From positions 1 through 64,000 of the forward strand of contig CP137871.1 in assembly GCA_034406715.1 (NCBI GenBank): DNA of 64,000 nucleotides, read 5' to 3'. Every line of letters begins with the position of its first letter. Position 1 is the first letter of the stretch. The notes beneath the pieces were generated by a model that did not search any database, was not told where the DNA came from, and saw only the letters and a program-made list of their open reading frames with translations. Positions 23,035-32,791 of the stretch are shown piece by piece. The stretch comes from Rhodotorula mucilaginosa (taxonomy: Eukaryota; Basidiomycota; Microbotryomycetes; Sporidiobolales; Sporidiobolaceae). The position numbers and the translations under genes were made by a program.

Positions 23035-26000
23035 ATGCCGCAACCGCCGCCTGCTCCTCCTGCTCTGCCTCCCCGTCGACCTCCGCCCGCTGCTTTCTCG
23101 CCCTCTTCAACGCCTTCCGCCGCCGCTATAGCGCCGCAGCCATCGTCCTCGACTTCGATGCTCCGAGCGCGCGCTCTCGCCAAGGTCAACCGCATCGCGC
23201 ACGAGTACGTCGCGCCGAGGTTGGAATCCGCCGCCAATTCAGCCTCGAGTCGCCTCAACAACTGGAGAGAACGCGATACTACTCCCGAGCCGGAACCTGG
23301 AGCGTACGCTTATCAAGTCCGACAACCGAAAAAAGCAGCAGCAGCAGCCGCCGCCGCCTCGTCGTCATCCTGCAGCGGACTCGAAAACTGGTCGTCGGCC
23401 CCAACCCTTCCAAATGGCGACTATTCCCGGCCCTACGCCCCCGGCGCTTCTTCTTCTTCGCGCAGTATAGCCACCTCTGCCACCACCTCGTCATCCGAGA
23501 CGACAACTCCCTCGCGAAAATGGACCGCCTCCGGACTCGGCAGCTACCTCCACCTCGGCTCGTACGGCGGCGCCTCGACAACGGATCTCGATTCTTCGAC
23601 CTCGGGTGCAACTCTGAACTCTTCAAGTGCTGCTAGTACGACTACTGGTAGCAAAGCGAAAGGGAAAGCGACGGTAGCCGGCGGACCTGACGACATTGAC
23701 GAGGACAAGATCCTCTGTTTCCCAGGGGTGAGTTCTCCCATCGACGCCGCATCATGAAAACGCCACAAAAATCACTGAACACCGTCGCCGCCCTGCTGTA
23801 GTGGGCGACACTCCAACCCTCACGACATCACGACGCGTCCGAGCCCGCGCTCGTGCTCGAGATCCACGCGCACGGGTACGCGTACCGCCAACGACCCTTG
23901 TCGCAAGCGTCGCGGTCGCAGCGCATTTTTTACGCGTTGGCGAAATCGTTCGCCGCGTTGCCCAAGATCCCGCCTCACGTGGCGGCCGCGGCGGCGGTGA
24001 GTGTCCCTTCGACGCCGACGAGTGTCACGGAAGGGTCTGAGGACGATGACGAGGCGCCGTTGGGTGCCGATGCAGACCTGGGAGAGATGGACCGAGGACA
24101 GCAAAACGGGACGGCCGAGGGAGAAGCGCTCGAGAAACTGCTTTCCGTCGGAGGCCGCGCCGGCGACCGAGCTGCCGAGAAGGAGGTCCTTCAAGAAGCT
24201 GCTTCTACCACGTCATCACCACCGGATGACGAACACGTCGCACCCGCAACATCCGAAGAACCGGACGAGATGTCGCTCGAGGAGCAGTTGCGGTCTCCGA
24301 CTGCGAGAGATTTTGCGACGTCGCAGCATCCTCCGCCTACGAAACCTGCCCGATCTGCCACGGCTCCAACTCCCGCTCCGATCCGTAACGGGTCCACAGA
24401 TGAAGACAACAACGAGGAGGCGGCGATCTTGTCGACTCCGGCGAAGCTCTCTCGCCGACCGGGGTTCCGGATCGAGATCCCCCCTTCTCCCGCTTCGCTC
24501 GCCAACGCCAAACGCGCAGGTACTGCTTCCCAACCCGGTTCGCCCACTGGAGGGGCAGCGTCTCCGCTCCGATCTCCCGGGTTCAGGAGCGCCGCGTTCA
24601 ATTTCGTCAAGCGCGATCGACACAAGACCAAGACGCAGGATTCGTACAACACCAACGCCACGTCCGAGTTTGAGCTACCCGGTTCGAGTTCGAAGCGCTC
24701 GTCGGCTGCGTCGTCGCGAGCTTCGTCTCGAGCTTCGTCGCCCGTTCGGGGGTCTCACCTCCGAACCACTCCTCACCACCACCACCCTCGACACCGCGAC
24801 CGCGAGCCGCCGCCTTCGGTCCCCCTCCCTCCCGAAACGTGGCCCGCCCCATTCACACTCCCCTCCGATCCGCACGCCCTCCCGCGCCTGCACACGAACC
24901 TGCACACGCGCCTCCTCCCCTTTTTCGGCCTCAAACTCGCCAACCGCAAGATCCGCGTCAGTGCGTACCCGGCTCTCGCGGAGGGGCAATTGTACGATGG
25001 CGTGTTGGCGAGTACGGTGGTGAGGACGAGTGCGACCAGTGGGGGTGGGTTCAAGACGTGTTTGGAGGTGAGGGGACCCGAGTTGAGGAAATGGCTCGAC
25101 CTCGTTGGGAATGGGAGTGGCGGGGCGAGAGGAGGAGGGCTCGACACTCTACGAGTCCGCGTCGTCGCCGAATTGCTCGAACCCGATCCGCTCGTCCCGT
25201 CCGTCGTGGATACGGCGCCCTTTTCGGGAGTCGGGTTCGGCAACTCGAACAAGGACGCCGCCGCTGCGCACGCGAGCGCGATCGCGACTGCGGTGGATGA
25301 AGTCGAGCTGGATGTCGGGATCCAGGGTGAGGGAGGCGAGGGCGGAGGCGTGAGGATCGTCAGTGACGTTGATGATACGATCAAGGTGAGAATGGATCCT
25401 GCCAATCGCCTTGGAAAATCACGCTCACCCTTTACGAACACCCGACACAGTGGACTGAAGTGACGAAAGGGACCAAGACCATCTTCCGGAACGTCTTTGT
25501 CCGCGAACTCGGCGAGATCCGCGTCCCGGGCATGTCCTCGTGGTACCGCTCTTTACAAGCGCACGGCGCCCAGTTCCACTACGTCTCCAACTCGCCGATC
25601 GAGTTGTGGCCCGTCTTGGGCACGTTCCTCAAGCTTGCCGGGTTCCCGAACGGGAGCTGTACCCTCAAGGAGTACGGAGGCGCGAGCAGCGCGTTGGCCA
25701 AATTGTGGGAAGAACCGGGGCAGCGCAAAAAGGCCAACGTCGAGCGGATCCTCAAAGAGTTTCCGGCAGCGCGGTGCGTTGTCTACATGGTTGCTGCGTG
25801 ATCCGGAAGACGACGGTGCTGATCCTCTCATCACGACGCGGACGCAGGTTCATCCTCGTCGGCGATTCGGGCGAGCAAGACCTCGAGCTGTACGTCGCCC
25901 TCGCGCGACAATACCCTTCCAACATCCTCGCGATCTACATCCGAGACGTGACGACCCCGTTCGATCCGATCGCTGCGAACCCGGCCAACCGGCACCACCG

Positions 26001-26926
26001 GAAGAAGCAAGCGACCCCGGCCGAGCCTCGTCGAGCGAGCACGGATCAAGTCGATACCCATGCATCGCCACCACCACCGCTACCAGCTCGAGAAGGAGCT
26101 TCCTCGCAGCTTCCTCCGAAAGTGACGTGGAAGCACACCAACTCGATGAACGACCTTGCCGGTTTGATCGACGACGATGCGTTGCGGTTCGTCGCCCCCA
26201 ACCCGCACTCGCACGCTTCGGGAACTGCGTCTGCCACCACCGCCGGAGACGAAACGAGCCGCCCTGCGATACCGGAGCGGTCTCTGAGTGATATGCCCGA
26301 CCTGCCGGGGCAATGGGACGGTCCGCACGAGAGACCGATCGAGCTCCTCCGAAGGAGTAGCGACAGCGATGCGCCCGTCCCCGTTCCCGAACACCTCATC
26401 AACTCGGCCTTACACCCAACCTCAACCTCGACCTCGACCTCACCAGCTTCCACAAAGCCACCGCCGCATCGTGCTTCAACGACCCCGCTCAGCACCTCTC
26501 CCTCCTCTCCGATCGACGACTCGCCACTTGCCTCATCACCGAGCCTCCTCCTCTCCGAACCCGATTCGGACCCCCTCTCGCCCAACAATCCGATCCGACC
26601 CGCTCCGGGGTTGAGCACCCCAGGATTGGACCCGGCCGTCGAGGCATTCTATCGACGAGTCGCAGCGGCCGAGAGGAGTTTGCCCAAGGGGGTGATTCTG
26701 AGGCTCTTCCGGCACGGGAACGAGTGCGGTAAGTCGGCTTAAGCTGCCAGAATGCGCACTTTGTCGTTTGACCCTCGTCGCTCTTTCGCGCGGGGCGGGC
26801 TCGGTCGCAAATGTTGACCGCACAAGCAGGACCGAGACTGACGCTCCTCTTGAACGTCTTCTCCCTACAGCTGAAGAAGCACTCGAACTGGTCAAGACGG
26901 CCGGCAAACGACCGTTCGGCACGTAG
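23035..26926 (+). CDS. APP1: App1-like phosphatidate phosphatase
   Basis: App1 is a Mg-dependent phosphatidate phosphatase of the haloacid dehalogenase type linked to actin patches and endocytosis; it turns phosphatidate into diacylglycerol. The N terminus is proline/serine-rich (MPQPPPAPPALPPRRPP). A conserved pre-domain follows with CFPGWATLQP and ALVLEIHAHGYAYRQRP. After a long disordered segment with GFRIEIPPSPAS come SAYPALAEGQLYDGVLASTV and the catalytic DVDDTIK (Asp codons from 25365; the DxDxT signature), then GMSSWYRSLQAHGAQFHYVS, NSPIELWPVLGTFL and FILVGDSGEQDLELY. The C-terminal third is low-complexity. The last splice gives NECAEEALELVKTAGKRPFG and the stop. About five exons are read. 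The call rests on the intact catalytic blocks and order; the tails are species-specific. Confidence 0.92.
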
Positions 26927-27190
26927 AACTGGTTTGCAGTGGCCCTTTCTGCGGCAGTTCAATTCGACTCTTTAGAACCGTATCCTCCCTGTTGTCATAG
27001 AAACCTTTTTTTGCCGAGGCTCTGTCTGACCTGTATGATGGGCGAGCGAGGACGGCAGGGGAAAATGCAAGTTGCGCAAAGAGGTAGGAAAGATTACAAC
27101 AAAAGTAGGAAGGGAAACGACACAGACATCGGGAAAAAGAAATGCGATGGAATCGCGACGGGTGTTTTACCGACGCGCAGGCAACCGGAA

Positions 27191-27991
27191 TCACGCCTCG
27201 GATACACTCTGCCGAGTGCGATGCCGGATCTGCTCCTCGACCTCGTTGACAGCGTTTTGCAGTTCCTGGGGGGGAAGGGCGAAATTGTGAGCGGGGCGCG
27301 TGTAAAAGAAACACGCGGGAAGCAGGATCATTACCTCTGCTGTCGGGTCAAACTGCAGGCCGAGGAGGAACGCCTCGCGGGCCTCTTCGAAGCGGGACAT
27401 GGCGACGAGGGCTTTGCCCTTGCGGAAGTGGCCTTTGATCCACGGCCGCTTGAGCTGGATGACCGCCTCGGCGTCGACGAGGGCGTTGACGTACTCTCCC
27501 GCGCTGGTGTACGCGGCGGACCGGTTCGCGAGTGCGAGGGCGAGTTCGTCGCGGGCGTAGACGTTGGCTTCAAAGACGGGCCTCGACGCGGCAATGTCGG
27601 CCGACATGGTATACAGCTTGATGGCGTCCTGCCACTGGCCCTTTTTGAACGCGACGTTGCCCGCCTCTTTCGCGCTGGCAATCTTCTTGGAGCGCTCGTT
27701 GACGACGGGTTGCGGCGGCGGGGGGAAGACGACGTTGGGGTTGCTGGCGGTCAGGAGGATCCGCGCGAGCTCGTTCACCTGGTCCAAGTCGGCGCTCGCG
27801 AACCCGCTCGGGAGGGTCTCGCCGACGGTGAACTTGACGGGCGTCGGCGAGAGCGGCGTCGGGTCGAGCGAGAGCGGCAGCAACGTCAACTCGGAATCGG
27901 GCACCGGAGGCGGGCCGCCGCTCGGACCGGCCATAGGCTGATGCGGGTGCGGATGCGGATGCTGGTGCTGGTGCTGCGCTGGCGTTTGCAT
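27191..27991 (-). CDS. SEC72: Sec72-like TPR subunit of the Sec62/63 ER translocon
   Basis: Sec72 is a cytosolic TPR subunit of the Sec63 complex for post-translational import into the ER. The His/Gln/Pro-rich N terminus (MQTPAQHQHQ) is followed by a domain with KFTVGETLPSGFASADLDQV and a TPR region: SKKIASAKEAGNVAFKKGQW, DAIKLYTMSADIAASRPVFE, RDELALALANRSAAYTSAGE and KGHFRKGKALVAMSRFEEAR. The order matches fungal Sec72. An upstream in-frame TTG exists, but the first ATG is at 27991. A 69-base intron-like segment (27266-27334) has GTAATG and CAG ends, is a multiple of three and contains no stop, so retention would add 23 residues; splicing joins FDPTAE to ELQNAVNEVEEQI and looks better as a helix. 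Confidence 0.85.
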   Translation of the reverse strand: MQTPAQHQHQHPHPHPHQPMAGPSGGPPPVPDSELTLLPLSLDPTPLSPTPVKFTVGETLPSGFASADLDQVNELARILLTASNPNVVFPPPPQPVVNERSKKIASAKEAGNVAFKKGQWQDAIKLYTMSADIAASRPVFEANVYARDELALALANRSAAYTSAGEYVNALVDAEAVIQLKRPWIKGHFRKGKALVAMSRFEEAREAFLLGLQFDPTAEVMILLPACFFYTRPAHNFALPPQELQNAVNEVEEQIRHRTRQSVSEA

Positions 27992-28348
27992 AGCGTCGAG
28001 TTGGTTGGAGAGAGAGATGCGCGTGCACGCGTGTCCGCGTCGGCTTCGCGCGGAAGCCGCCAACTTGGCCTGGCGAATTATCAGTTTGGGCGCATCTACA
28101 GTAGACCGTTACTAGGCAGGCATGGTAAATTCGTGCGCTTCTATTCAGTCCGCGACGCGCGGACAACGCAAGTCCGGTCGAGGTGCGATTTTCGAACTTG
28201 AACTCTCCCGAGTTTTCAGCCAGCTCCCTCGCTCGTCGCGTTCTTGCCACTGCTTCCTCTTCTCAAAGACATCTTCCGTCGTCTCACTGCAGACCGCGTC
28301 AACGCTTTGCACCGAAGCGCGCGACTCCGGCGAAGTCGACCGACACCC
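27992..28348. promoter_or_regulatory. Divergent region between SEC72 and a hypothetical gene
   Basis: The 357 bases separate the ATG of SEC72 from the ATG of the next + strand frame and should contain both promoters. An open + frame extends upstream of 28349 to a TTG codon at 28244 without an ATG. No recognisable binding site was seen. Confidence 0.5.
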
Positions 28349-29074
28349 ATGCCCGACTACCTCGAAGCGCGCAGACGGCCACTGCGCATTTCGCGAACCG
28401 CTCACCTTTCGCCAACTCCGGACCTTGATCCACACCCGAGTGCCTCACCGGCCGGAGGCGACTCCTCCAACGGCCGCGTTACTGGTCCGGTAGCCGCTTC
28501 AGCGCACGTCACCGTGTCGCATTCGACATTCTCGACCCGCTCCGTTCTCAGTGGCGTCTCTGCCTTTCTTGACTCCGTCATCACCGGACCGGCACGCACC
28601 TTGCACCATCGTATCGAAAAGGTACTCCAGCCGAGTGCAAAAGGTCCGGTCCCGCTGCGGCGCGGCGACGGCGTTGAAAGGCGGGTCGAAGCGAAGCGCG
28701 CAAGTCGATCTGCCGGCGAGACCGACAAAGTCGCCTCCACCCAAGTCGGCGGTCCGGAGCAGTATGTCACCGCCATCCGGACGCCGGCGACGCGCACCTT
28801 GAGCCCGAGGGCGCAAGTTCCAGCTCGCCAGCGATCCGTCTCGGTGGCATCACCCGCAGCAGCAACCGCAGCCAAACCGTCTCGCTCCAGTTCGAGCTCC
28901 AGATATCCGAGCCGCTTGACCAATGTTCCCGCACTCGCACCCGAGGTCCAGGATCACCGAATACGATTCTGTACGTGCTCGCCTGAATACAACGACGAGG
29001 AGACGACCTCGAGCGAGGAGGAGGAGGAAACCGATTCCGATGGGAGCTTTTTCGGATCGGGGCAGCTTGGTTGA
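28349..29074 (+). CDS. Hypothetical serine-rich protein with acidic C terminus
   Basis: An intronless frame of 241 codons starts MPDYLEARRRPLRISRTAHL. The middle is Ser/Thr/Ala/Arg-rich. The end has a distinct segment, DHRIRFCTCSPEYNDEETTS, followed by an acidic EEEEETDSDG stretch and the end SFFGSGQLG. I do not recognise it. The mixture of a basic body, a short Cys-x-Cys patch and an acidic tail suggests a disordered nuclear or cytosolic protein. It lies beside the first copy of the direct repeat, whose start is 35 bases past the stop. A 174-codon antisense frame across it has no better claim. Confidence 0.5.
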   Translation: MPDYLEARRRPLRISRTAHLSPTPDLDPHPSASPAGGDSSNGRVTGPVAASAHVTVSHSTFSTRSVLSGVSAFLDSVITGPARTLHHRIEKVLQPSAKGPVPLRRGDGVERRVEAKRASRSAGETDKVASTQVGGPEQYVTAIRTPATRTLSPRAQVPARQRSVSVASPAAATAAKPSRSSSSSRYPSRLTNVPALAPEVQDHRIRFCTCSPEYNDEETTSSEEEEETDSDGSFFGSGQLG

Positions 29075-29109
29075 TTGACTCGCATTGGGGAGGTCTGATA
29101 TGTAGGCTT

Positions 29110-29270
29110 CATACGGGTTCATCTCGGGCGGGTAGTGCCTGCAAATAGGGATCTTTCGGTCCTCGAGGGATTGAGCGGGGAGCAGAAAGTGGACTGGGCA
29201 GTCTGGGCAAAACAAAAGGTATTGTGAATACAGCCGGAGATTGCACCCACTAGATCTATACGTACCTCTG
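29110..29270 (+). repeat. Direct repeat copy A
   Basis: About 160 bases from CATACGGGTTCATCTC to GTACCTCTG closely match a second copy at 32534-32685. Shared blocks include GAGCAGAAAGTGGACTGGG, AATACAGCCGGA and CTAGATCTAT. By eye the two are roughly three-quarters to four-fifths identical with small indels. Both are in the same orientation. No terminal signature of a known transposon family was recognised. Confidence 0.75.
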
Positions 29271-32200
29271 CCGTGACTCTTCCCTTTCATGATGCTTTCC
29301 TGACGAGATGGCGACTCAAATGCCACGGCATCCTGCAGGACACGTAAACACTGGCGCCTGTTTCTCCTCCGCCTCTTTTGGCCACCCTCATCTACGGAAG
29401 CCGACCTCAGGTTTTACGATTCGGGCATCGCAATGCTCCAGCTCTTGGACAAGATGGGCATCCTTCTGCCTTGCTCGGGAGGGGACGGTGAGCTCCACCG
29501 GATGGGCTGGATGTACACTGAACAGGAGTACGGAGTCCTGATACCTGCGCACGCTACAGGTTGCCATCATTGATTGCATGCTTGCGGGGCTCACTCGTTG
29601 AAGGCAAAGCAGCCATCCGACCTTCACGATCGCCAACAAGAAGGGCAAGGTCACCTGGGACCGCCATGGCTGTTTAAACGAGCTCAATGACATCTACAAG
29701 GCGTACCACAACAAGCTGGGCGCATGGCGGAACAAACACGCGTACAGGCTCATGATTAATCTCGGATTTCCGGTTGCCAAGATCGCCCAGAGCGCGCGTG
29801 CAGGCAAGTGTGCCACATCTCTTCAGTTGACATGGTCCGCACGCAGCACATGCCCACATTCTTTGACAAGCTTGTCAAGAGCTACAAAGTCTTGGACTGC
29901 TTGCAACACGAGGAAGATGCAAAGCACGGTATCAATGGCAACAATATCTGTGAGGAATGTATGACAGCTGCAAGCGGGGGGGACATTAGGACCGGAAACG
30001 AACAATTTTGTACAGCTCAATTAGCGGAAAAATGAACTCACAAGCGGATCACATCGGAACTTGGGGGCATGTAATGAGCCCATGCAAGCAAATTGGGGGT
30101 GCACATGGCAGCACTCTTGACGTCTTCTGTTTCCATCTTGATGTCCTGCGTGAACGGTTGCTTCCAGTCAGGGAGCGAGTTCCAGAGGGAAGCGGGCAGA
30201 ATGAGGCCACCTCACCTTGCTGTCGGACAAGCCAATGATGATTGCCGCCGCTTCGTCCTTCTGTTGAGTCTCGATCGAATCCGGAACGAGTCTCGGTGGG
30301 TCCGGCACGCGTCTTGGGCACACGCTTGAACTGGAGCTGGGTCTGATTGGAGCTCCTCGCGACCGAGAGCGGGTCAACACCTTGCAACTCCGACTTGGGC
30401 AAGGCGGCGACGTTCGGGAGTTTCTTGGTAGCCAACGAACCGGAGGTGGATCCTGGAGGGAAACCGGGTTCGAAGCCGGCGCAGAAACAGGAGTGGCAGT
30501 TTTGCTCTTCTTCTTCTTCTTGATGCTCTGCGTGTTCTTTTTGGGTGCCGCTGATTTATCCTCGTCGTCCGTCTCATCATCAAGGTCAAGGATCCTCTTC
30601 TGACTCGGGTGGTCCACCTCGCCGATCAGTCCCGCTTTGGCGGATGAGGTCAGCTTCGACGAGGACGAGGACGAGGGCTTGGCGGGCGCGGGTGTGTCCT
30701 TGGACGGCTTGGTCTGGGCAGCGAACGAAGTGCTGCCCTTCGGCCCCTCAATCCCGGTCGTCTGGATCTGAGTCGCCTTTCCGCTCTTCTGGCCGCTTCC
30801 CGACGTGATGCCGCCTGCGGTGCCCTTGCCCTTGCCGCGCGAGCGCTCGCACTCCTGGGCCCAGCCAGCATCGTCAGTGGCAATCTTGCTGAAGCTGAAG
30901 TTGATCGTCACGACTGGCGCCGAGGCCTCCTCGAAGATAGTAACCAGCTGCGAAAGAAACAGGTGTCAGCCCAGATACTCGTACTCGCGTCGGTCAACAG
31001 CAGAGATGGGACTGACGTCCTCAAGGGTCATCGCGTGCAGCGCGCGATCGGGCGCGTACGCGCCGGGCGGGTGCTTGTAGTCCCTGACGCTTGGGTTGAA
31101 CGGGATGGCCTGAGGAGAGGAAGAGAGTCGAGTCAGCAGCTGTCACATGCGCATGCCAGAGAAAAACGCACGGCCGGGACAGTGTACAGGGCGGTGAGCG
31201 CCTTCTTCAAGCGCAGGTCCGGTTCGGCGTCAATTTGAGCCTTGACGTCGACCCCTGCAGTCGGTGCTGGGCTGTCAGCATGATGTTGTGGCTGGTCCAT
31301 CTAGACAAGCAACGCACAGCGGTTCTTCATTGCCTCGACGGCGGCACGCCACTCTTCCTGACCCTGGGTCGACATCACGTTGATGCCCGGCATTACCGTG
31401 TTTCAGTCCTGACCGAAGAGCGTCGCAAACGCATTGACCGTTCCCACTGGAAGAAACGAGACATCAGCGCGTCCAAAGATGTGCACCTGAGATAAGGGCA
31501 GACGTACTGTGGCAGTCGTCGACGTGCATCATGCCCAGCCCTTTCCACGACTCGCGCTGAGCTCCGGTGCTGAGGCTGTCGAGGTACACTTCCGTCGCTC
31601 CAAAGACGATGATGAGGTCGCCCTTGGCTGTGCGGGTGCGAGACGGCGTCGGTGGTCAGCCGGTTTCGCTTCTCATCCCGGGATCGAAAGTGGTGGGAAA
31701 GTGCACCGATCATGCGGTGTCCTTTCTTGCTGCAAGAGACAGTTGTTGTGTACCAATAGGCAGCGTTCATCCCTTTCAGGAACTGCTCGTGGACTTCCAC
31801 AACCATGACGCGCAACAGCTGCAAACAAGGATGTCGCCACGCAAGGTCAGCACTCCACTCGTGACTGGGCATTGAGGTTCAGGCAGGGTCAGCACACTTC
31901 TCCCAAGGCTGCTTGAATCTCAACCGCGCTAATCGCGTCGGCGGCGCCCTTCTTTGGTGGCATACTTTGTTGTAGTTCAGGTTGAGGACGGTGATGGCGC
32001 GGTCGCAGAGCGAGCTGTCAAGGGAGGGGCAAAGCAGGGTAGGGTAGACAAAGACAATATGCAGAATTGTGCAAGTCTGTACAATTGCTCGGCGTGTCCC
32101 CGAGAGAGAAAGAGGGAAGGAGGTGGACAGCAGGCCAGGAGAGCAAGGGAGAGGTTGATCTGCCGGAGTGCGGCCGATTCCCTACTTTGCAGGGAAGAGC

Positions 32201-32533
32201 AACAAAGCAGCTGGTACGCTCAGTGGGTTTCTGACTGCCTAGAAGGAGGCGCACTAGGTCAGTCAGTCTTCAGAGGTCGTGGTCGCTTCGAGGCATTAAC
32301 TCCGCCCAATTTCTGCGCACTTCTCCTTGTGCTCACGCCTCCCATAGACGGCTGCACTCGCCCGCTCTCCAAGCCAGACAGTGCATACAGTCAAGATGCA
32401 AAGAGGCCAGAACAGGTAATCACTGCTTGCCTGCTGACCAACATGCTCTGTAATGTATCAGAATGCGCCAATTCTGCTTTATCACGCGCCACAGCAGTCG
32501 AATGTTCTTTCCTTTCGGTGATTTAACAGGATC
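29271..32533. other. Repeat-bracketed block with two unrecognised coding remnants
   Basis: About 3.3 kb lies between the two direct repeats and differs from the rest of the window: lower GC in places and no intact housekeeping gene. On the + strand around 29400-29980 it carries coding-like sequence (for example ADLRFYDSGIAMLQLLDKMG, VTWDRHGCLNELNDIYKAY, THMPTFFDK-like and KVLDCLQHEEDAKHGINGNN). On the - strand around 30170-32050 it carries another multi-exon coding-like region (AITVLNLNYNK, LLRVMVVEVHEQFLKGMNAA, DLIIVFGATEVYLDSL, GLGMMHVDDCHS, IPFNPSVRDYKHPPGAYAPD and a Lys/Ser-rich tail). Both look degenerate. I do not recognise either product; no reverse transcriptase, integrase or common transposase motif was seen. 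A mobile element of unknown class, or a duplicated host segment, are both possible. Confidence 0.5.
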
Positions 32534-32685
32534 CATATGTGTTCATCTCAGGTAGGTAGTGTCATGCAAATAAGGACTTTTCTCACTCTAAGGATTGCAA
32601 AGGGAGCAGAAAGTGGACTGGGAAAAACAAAACACACTGCAAATACAGCCGGAAATTGCGCCAACTAGATCTATTTGTACCTCTA
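32534..32685 (+). repeat. Direct repeat copy B
   Basis: This second copy of the ~160-base repeat runs from CATATGTGTTCATCTC to TTGTACCTCT, in the same orientation as copy A, and ends about 107 bases from the stop codon of the permease gene. It contains AGGGAGCAGAAAGTGGACTG, ACAGCCGGAAATTG and CTAGATCTATTTGTAC. Confidence 0.75.
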
Positions 32686-32791
32686 TGTATGTGCGGCCCA
32701 GGATGCTTGCGGACTTGTGATGACTGCGGGAAAACTGCTGTGGGATTCCGGGGGGAACAGGGCAGAGGGAAAATATAAACCGGGAAACCCT

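Noticed and set aside
24191-25441. Long antisense frames over the APP1 gene
   Set aside because: They mirror the GC-rich codon use of APP1; the + strand carries the catalytic motif and correct splicing.
28402-28923. A 174-codon antisense frame over the serine-rich hypothetical gene
   Set aside because: Likely a mirror of codon bias in the + strand gene; neither has homology I can name, but the + frame has a fuller ATG-to-stop structure with a natural acidic tail.
29110-32685. Reading the two direct repeats as long terminal repeats of a retroelement
   Set aside because: The copies lack TG...CA ends, no primer-binding site or polymerase signature is seen, and the coding remnants face opposite ways.
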